Origin: Acidaminococcus fermentans
GTDB lineage: Bacteria; Bacillota_C; Negativicutes; Acidaminococcales; Acidaminococcaceae
Direction of reading: 5' to 3'
Assembly (NCBI GenBank): GCA_004555735.1
Contig: SFHH01000069.1
Coordinates: forward strand, 1-9,796
Length of the DNA stretch: 9,796 nucleotides
Within the stretch, counting starts at the first letter, position 1. The number at the start of each line of letters is the position of its first letter. The notes under the pieces are model-generated. The model was given only the letters and a program-made list of their open reading frames with translations. It did no database searches and was not told where the DNA came from. Positions 7,312-9,796 of the stretch are shown in pieces. The position numbers were made by a program, and so were the translations under genes.

Positions 7312-7333
7312 TTGTGGGGCCCGCAACCGCCCC
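7308..7333 (-). terminator. Weak terminator-like hairpin after the proline-rich membrane protein
   Basis: On the minus strand, GGGGC (7333-7329) and GCCCC (7320-7316) pair around an 8-nt loop, followed by ACAATTTTC. The stem starts directly after the TAG stop at 7334-7336. Stem and T-run are short, so read-through into the symporter gene is possible. Confidence 0.4.
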
Positions 7334-7738
7334 CTATCTTGCCTTCGGCTGGATCATGGGCGGGGTCTGGGCCTTTACTTTAGGCCCGGTGGGCACAGGG
7401 CCCTGGGGCTGGGTCGGTTGGGGCCGGGGAGCGGCGGGCTGTTTGTTCACGGCCGGAGGCTTCTGTCCGGCCTGGGGAGCGGGTTTCCGGGGAGCCGTCG
7501 TTCTGGTGCCAGTTTTCTGCTGGTCCATGATCCGGTTCCGGTCCTGGATGGCTTTTTCTTCCGCCTTTTTGGCGGACTGGTTGTGCCAGAAGAAAATCCC
7601 CACAGCCAGGACAACAATCAGGATAAGGGACAGGAAACGCTGGGGGGAGAAACGGGATCTTTCCTTTGGCGAAGAGGCTGCAGCAGGGCTCTTTCCCTCT
7701 GGAAAGCCGGTCAGCCATTTCATGATTCTGCGTAGCAT
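7334..7738 (-). CDS. Single-pass membrane protein with proline/alanine-rich tail
   Basis: A 134-residue protein I do not recognise. A basic, serine-rich N-terminus (1-33, with KWLTGFPEGK and SPKERSR) precedes one membrane helix, FLSLILIVVLAVGIFFW (35-51). Then comes a short charged segment, AKKAEEKAIQDRNRIMDQQK (56-75), likely helical, and a long extended region rich in Pro, Ala, Gln and Lys (about 78-134, with PAPQAGQKPP and PRPQPTQPQGP). The layout suggests an inner-membrane anchor with a flexible tail reaching into the envelope, but no known domain such as TonB or SPOR is visible. The frame is open to a TTG at 7795; the ATG at 7738 is preferred because AAGGAAAGGA ends 8 nt before it. The plus-strand frame opposite is low-complexity and runs out of frame into the phosphatase gene, so this strand is the better call. 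It may be lineage-specific. Confidence 0.7.
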   Translation of the reverse strand: MLRRIMKWLTGFPEGKSPAAASSPKERSRFSPQRFLSLILIVVLAVGIFFWHNQSAKKAEEKAIQDRNRIMDQQKTGTRTTAPRKPAPQAGQKPPAVNKQPAAPRPQPTQPQGPVPTGPKVKAQTPPMIQPKAR

Positions 7739-7771
7739 GGCAAAAATCCTTTCCTTGGTGAAAAATGGAGC

Positions 7772-7787
7772 CAGACTGATCAGTCTG
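7772..7787. promoter_or_regulatory. Perfect 16-bp palindrome, candidate operator
   Basis: CAGACTGATCAGTCTG is its own reverse complement over 16 bp. It lies between the promoter (7801-7829) and the ATG (7738) of the minus-strand membrane-protein gene, starting roughly 7 nt after the expected transcription start. That is a classic position for a repressor site. As RNA it could only fold with an unfavourably tight loop, so DNA binding is more likely than a hairpin function. Confidence 0.5.
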
Positions 7788-7800
7788 TCCGGCAAAGGAT

Positions 7801-7829
7801 ATTGTACCGTTTCGAGAGGAAAAATACAA
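7801..7829 (-). promoter_or_regulatory. Sigma-70-type promoter of the proline-rich membrane protein
   Basis: On the minus strand: TTGTAT (7829-7824), a 17-bp spacer, then TACAAT (7806-7801). Four and five of six positions match the consensus, with ideal spacing. The expected start near 7794 gives a leader of about 55 nt that contains the 16-bp palindrome. Confidence 0.6.
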
Positions 7830-7859
7830 CGGAGCTGCCGACTTATATTTGGCCTTTCC

Positions 7860-7887
7860 TCTGCACTCTTTTCTCTGCACTCTTCAC
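7860..7887 (-). repeat. Four-unit heptanucleotide cluster upstream of the HAD gene
   Basis: Read on the minus strand, the units are GTGAAGA, GTGCAGA, GAAAAGA, GTGCAGA, exactly 7 bp apart. On the plus strand this gives a 12-bp direct repeat, CTCTGCACTCTT, at 7859-7870 and 7873-7884. The cluster occupies the -35 region of the HAD gene promoter. The same unit type recurs in opposite orientation at 8711-8770. Confidence 0.75.
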
Positions 7888-7891
7888 TTTG

Positions 7892-7900
7892 TGTTATAAT
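7892..7900 (+). promoter_or_regulatory. Extended -10 promoter of the HAD-phosphatase operon
   Basis: TGT-TATAAT is a perfect -10 box with an extended TGn element, about 43 bp before the HAD start codon. No good -35 box exists at 16-18 bp spacing, because that stretch is made of heptad repeats (TCTCTG and similar); the extended element can compensate. The leader would be about 36 nt with AGGAAGGAAG before the ATG at 7943. Confidence 0.6.
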
Positions 7901-7942
7901 AGGAAATCATTGCGTAACTATCATTGACAAAGGAAGGAAGCC

Positions 7943-8710
7943 ATGGATAAAAAATATTTTTTCTTTGACATCGATCGGACCCTGGGGCTGGGGATCACTG
8001 GCCAGGTGCCGGCGGACACCCAGTACTGTGTGGATGAGCTCCAGCAGCAGGGGCATTTTGTGGCCCTGGCTACCGGACGGCTCCAGTGTGACGCGGCGGC
8101 CTTTGCGGAAAAACACGGCATCCATTCCATGGTGGCCGACGGAGGCAACAGCCTCACCGTGGACGGGAAGATCCTGGAGATGGAAGGACTGCCCCTGGCA
8201 CCGGCCAAGGCCCTGCTCCGGGAACTGACGGAACGGAACCAGCCCTGGTCCGTGGTGCTGGACAACACCCTGGACCGGTATACTCCTTATCCGGACTATC
8301 CCCGGGAAGATCCGGGAAACTACATGAACACCAAAGTCCAGCCGGTGGATATCGGCAGCCTGGACCATGTGTACAAAATCATGTATGTCCGGGAAAAGCC
8401 GGGCACGGAACCGGCGGACCGGCGGCAGCTGCCCCATCTGCCCTTCATCGACAATACCTGGCTGGTGGAGCCGGTGGACAAGGGAGCCGGTATCGAAAAG
8501 CTCATGGGGCTGATGGGAGCGGATCCAAAAGATGCAGTGGTGTTCGGAGACGGGCTCAACGACATCACCATGTTCCGGAAGCCCTTTTTCGGGGTGGCTA
8601 TGGGGAACGCTCGGCCGGTGATCAAGGAACGGGCGGATTACATCACCGATGACAACGACAAGGGAGGCATCCTCAATGCCTGCCGGAAGTTCGGATGGAT
8701 AAAGGAATAA
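7943..8710 (+). CDS. Cof-type HAD-superfamily phosphatase (HAD-IIB)
   Basis: A 255-residue cytoplasmic hydrolase of the HAD superfamily, Cof-like branch, whose members dephosphorylate sugar phosphates, nucleotides or similar small molecules using magnesium. Motif I is FFDIDRTL (7-14) with nucleophile D9 and acid/base D11; the usual glycine of DxDGT is arginine (R12). Motif II is LATGR (42-46, T44), motif III is K180 in VDKGAG, and motif IV is GDGLND (202-207). The region between (about 80-170) is the C2-type cap that decides substrate. The ATG at 7943 follows AGGAAGGAAG. The gene is followed after 87 bp, without a visible terminator, by an exported PhyA-like phosphatase, so the two are likely co-transcribed. 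The pairing hints at a shared role in phosphate or inositol-phosphate use, but the HAD substrate cannot be read from sequence. Confidence 0.88.
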   Translation: MDKKYFFFDIDRTLGLGITGQVPADTQYCVDELQQQGHFVALATGRLQCDAAAFAEKHGIHSMVADGGNSLTVDGKILEMEGLPLAPAKALLRELTERNQPWSVVLDNTLDRYTPYPDYPREDPGNYMNTKVQPVDIGSLDHVYKIMYVREKPGTEPADRRQLPHLPFIDNTWLVEPVDKGAGIEKLMGLMGADPKDAVVFGDGLNDITMFRKPFFGVAMGNARPVIKERADYITDDNDKGGILNACRKFGWIKE

Positions 8711-8770
8711 GTGCAGAGTGAAGAGAAAATAATCAGTACAGAGGACAGAGTAAAGAGTGAAGAGTATGAG
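8711..8770 (+). repeat. Heptanucleotide cluster between the HAD and PhyA-like genes
   Basis: The units are GTGCAGA (8711), GTGAAGA (8718), then an 11-bp gap, GTACAGA (8736), GGACAGA (8743), GTAAAGA (8750), GTGAAGA (8757) and a degenerate GTATGAG (8764). Period is 7 bp apart from the gap. The unit matches the minus-strand cluster at 7860-7887, so the HAD gene is bracketed by the same repeat in inverted orientation. It opens an in-frame GTG-led extension of the downstream gene that is probably not translated. Confidence 0.75.
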
Positions 8771-8783
8771 GAAAAGCGAAAAG

Positions 8784-8790
8784 GGAAGGG
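8784..8790 (+). promoter_or_regulatory. Ribosome binding site that fixes the PhyA-like start
   Basis: GGAAGGG ends 7 nt before ATG 8798. The frame is open back to GTG 8711, but that start would place 29 charged residues ahead of a clear signal peptide and would lie in heptad repeat DNA. The ATG at 8798 is therefore preferred. Confidence 0.7.
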
Positions 8791-8797
8791 ACGCAGG

Positions 8798-9778
8798 ATG
8801 AGAATCTGGAAAATCGTGACGGGGGTGCTGGTATTCAGCCAGGTTTCTCTGGGGATGGCTCTGGCGGCGGCACCATCCATTGCAAATATCGTCAAACTAT
8901 CCAAGGGCTATGTGTGGCGGCTGGATGCGGCCAATAAGCTCCGGCTGCCCCGGTCCTGGCGGGTGGATAAGGCCAACCGGATGAGCGGCAGCGGCCAGCC
9001 TTCCATTTTAAACCTGGTGGCACTGACTCAGGAACTGCAGAAACAGGGCATCCAGCCGAAACAGGTGATCCTGGTGGATTTGCGCCAGGAGGACCATGGG
9101 TATCTGAATGGTACGGCGGTAAGCTGGTACGGGGACAACAACTGGGCCAATGTGGGCCGGAAAGATACGGCCATCCGGCAGGAGGAAGCCCGGCGGCTGG
9201 AAAAGGAAACTGGCCGGGAAACGGCCTACTACCATCTGGACAAAAAGAAAAAGCCCCATTACCGGGGCAAAGAAAAGGTCCAGGCGGCTCTGACGGAACA
9301 GCAGGCGGCGGCTCTGTTCGGCCTGGGCTATGTCCGGTTCGCCAGCACGGACCATATCTGGCCGGAACCGGAAGAAGTGGACGCCTTCCTCCAGTGGCAG
9401 AAAAAACTGCCGGCGGATGCCTGGCTCCATTTCCACTGTCAGGCCGGAAAGGGACGGACCACTGCCTACATGATCATGCGGGACATCTGGCTCAACGGGC
9501 AGCAGGACAGTCTGGAAACCATCTGTGCCCGGCAGCATGCCCTGGGGGGCCAGGACGTCCTTAACATGACCCATGAGGAAGGGTGGCGCCAGACCATCGA
9601 CGACAACAAGATTTACCGGCTGAAGCAGTTCTACACCTATGTGAAGGAACTCCAGGAAGGAAAGATCACCGGGAGCTGGTCCGATTATCTGAAACAGGGG
9701 GTGTCGCACGTTCCGTGCAACACCCCCTTAGCTGTAGATCCGCAGGCTTCCGACTTCAGACTCCCGACTTCCGACTAA
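8798..9778 (+). CDS. Exported PhyA-like cysteine phosphatase (myo-inositol phosphate phosphatase)
   Basis: A 326-residue protein resembling Selenomonas ruminantium PhyA, a protein-tyrosine-phosphatase-fold phytase that strips phosphates from inositol phosphates outside the cytoplasm. An N-terminal signal peptide (MRIWK, hydrophobic 6-23, ALA-AA cut) has no lipobox cysteine. Family blocks follow: GYVWRLD (37-43), VDLRQEDHGYLNG (93-105), SWYGDNNWANVG (109-120), STDHIWPEPE (183-192) with the expected general acid D185, and the P-loop HCQAGKGRTT (213-222) with nucleophile C214 and R220. WSDYLK (294-299) matches the family's usual C-terminal end. The remaining 27 residues are encoded by a hairpin and heptad repeats, so they are probably a read-through extension. 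The P-loop lysine (K218) recalls PTEN. Substrate specificity within inositol phosphates, or activity on phosphoproteins, is not decided by sequence. Confidence 0.9.
   Translation: MRIWKIVTGVLVFSQVSLGMALAAAPSIANIVKLSKGYVWRLDAANKLRLPRSWRVDKANRMSGSGQPSILNLVALTQELQKQGIQPKQVILVDLRQEDHGYLNGTAVSWYGDNNWANVGRKDTAIRQEEARRLEKETGRETAYYHLDKKKKPHYRGKEKVQAALTEQQAAALFGLGYVRFASTDHIWPEPEEVDAFLQWQKKLPADAWLHFHCQAGKGRTTAYMIMRDIWLNGQQDSLETICARQHALGGQDVLNMTHEEGWRQTIDDNKIYRLKQFYTYVKELQEGKITGSWSDYLKQGVSHVPCNTPLAVDPQASDFRLPTSD
9697..9727 (+). other. Long hairpin inside the 3' end of the PhyA-like gene
   Basis: GGGGGTGT (9697-9704) pairs with ACACCCCC (9720-9727), then a C/A mismatch, then GCACG (9706-9710) with CGTGC (9714-9718) around a 3-nt loop. 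It resembles a terminator stem or an intergenic palindromic element but lacks a T-run (TTAGC follows). It is translated in frame as part of the C-terminal extension. Confidence 0.7.
9746..9776 (+). repeat. Second heptanucleotide family at the end of the PhyA-like gene
   Basis: The units are GCTTCCG, ACTTCAG, ACTCCCG, ACTTCCG and a partial ACT, each exactly 7 bp long. The unit differs from the GTGAAGA-type clusters at 7860 and 8711. It encodes the last residues of the phosphatase, ASDFRLPTSD, and the stop follows immediately. Confidence 0.75.
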
Positions 9779-9796
9779 GGGGCAGTTGCTCATGCA

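Noticed and set aside
7859..7884. Possible start of a CRISPR or other spaced array
   Set aside because: The units are 7-bp tandem repeats without unique spacers, so they are a heptamer cluster.
7314..8228. Long plus-strand open frame opposite the proline-rich membrane protein and into the HAD gene
   Set aside because: It is low in recognisable motifs, rich in Gly/Trp/Ser from antisense GC-rich codons, and crosses the promoters and HAD start in another frame.

Overview
The window looks like a chromosomal segment from an anaerobic Firmicute of the Negativicutes type (Acidaminococcus, Selenomonas or Megasphaera relatives). This is an inference. It rests on a secreted cysteine phosphatase resembling Selenomonas ruminantium PhyA, on sodium-coupled transporters and a TRAP carrier, and on a GC-rich main genome. 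Nothing in the DNA names a species.

Layout. (1) Positions 1-2580, plus strand: a tightly spaced catabolic operon with the tail of an RraA-like protein, an HpcH/HpaI-type aldolase, a TRAP-type large permease and a very small two-helix membrane protein that may be a reduced TRAP small subunit. It probably imports and cleaves a hydroxy-oxo acid or sugar-derived acid. (2) Positions 2581-4030: an AT-rich spacer with a long inverted repeat wrapped around a good promoter, then a stand-alone AAA ATPase with a DUF4143 tail. (3) A bidirectional terminator at 4087-4120 separates this from two tandem minus-strand SNF/NSS-family sodium:amino-acid symporters (4135-5631 and 5761-7236). They are close paralogs, each with its own terminator or promoter region, and they differ at a key substrate-pocket position. 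(4) Positions 7334-7738, minus strand: a small single-pass membrane protein with a proline/alanine-rich tail, behind its own promoter and a perfect 16-bp palindrome. (5) Positions 7943-9778, plus strand: a Cof-type HAD phosphatase followed by an exported PhyA-like inositol-phosphate phosphatase. Clusters of 7-bp repeats lie before, between and at the end of these two genes.

Composition changes along the window. The first four kilobases, especially 1-2700, are visibly AT-richer than the transporter and phosphatase genes, which suggests a different history for the catabolic cassette and perhaps the ATPase gene.

I see no defence island, CRISPR array, RNA gene or transposase. The least ordinary items are the 7-bp repeat clusters, the promoter-embracing inverted repeat, the pocket divergence in the duplicated transporters, and a phosphatase whose C-terminus is encoded by a hairpin plus heptad DNA.
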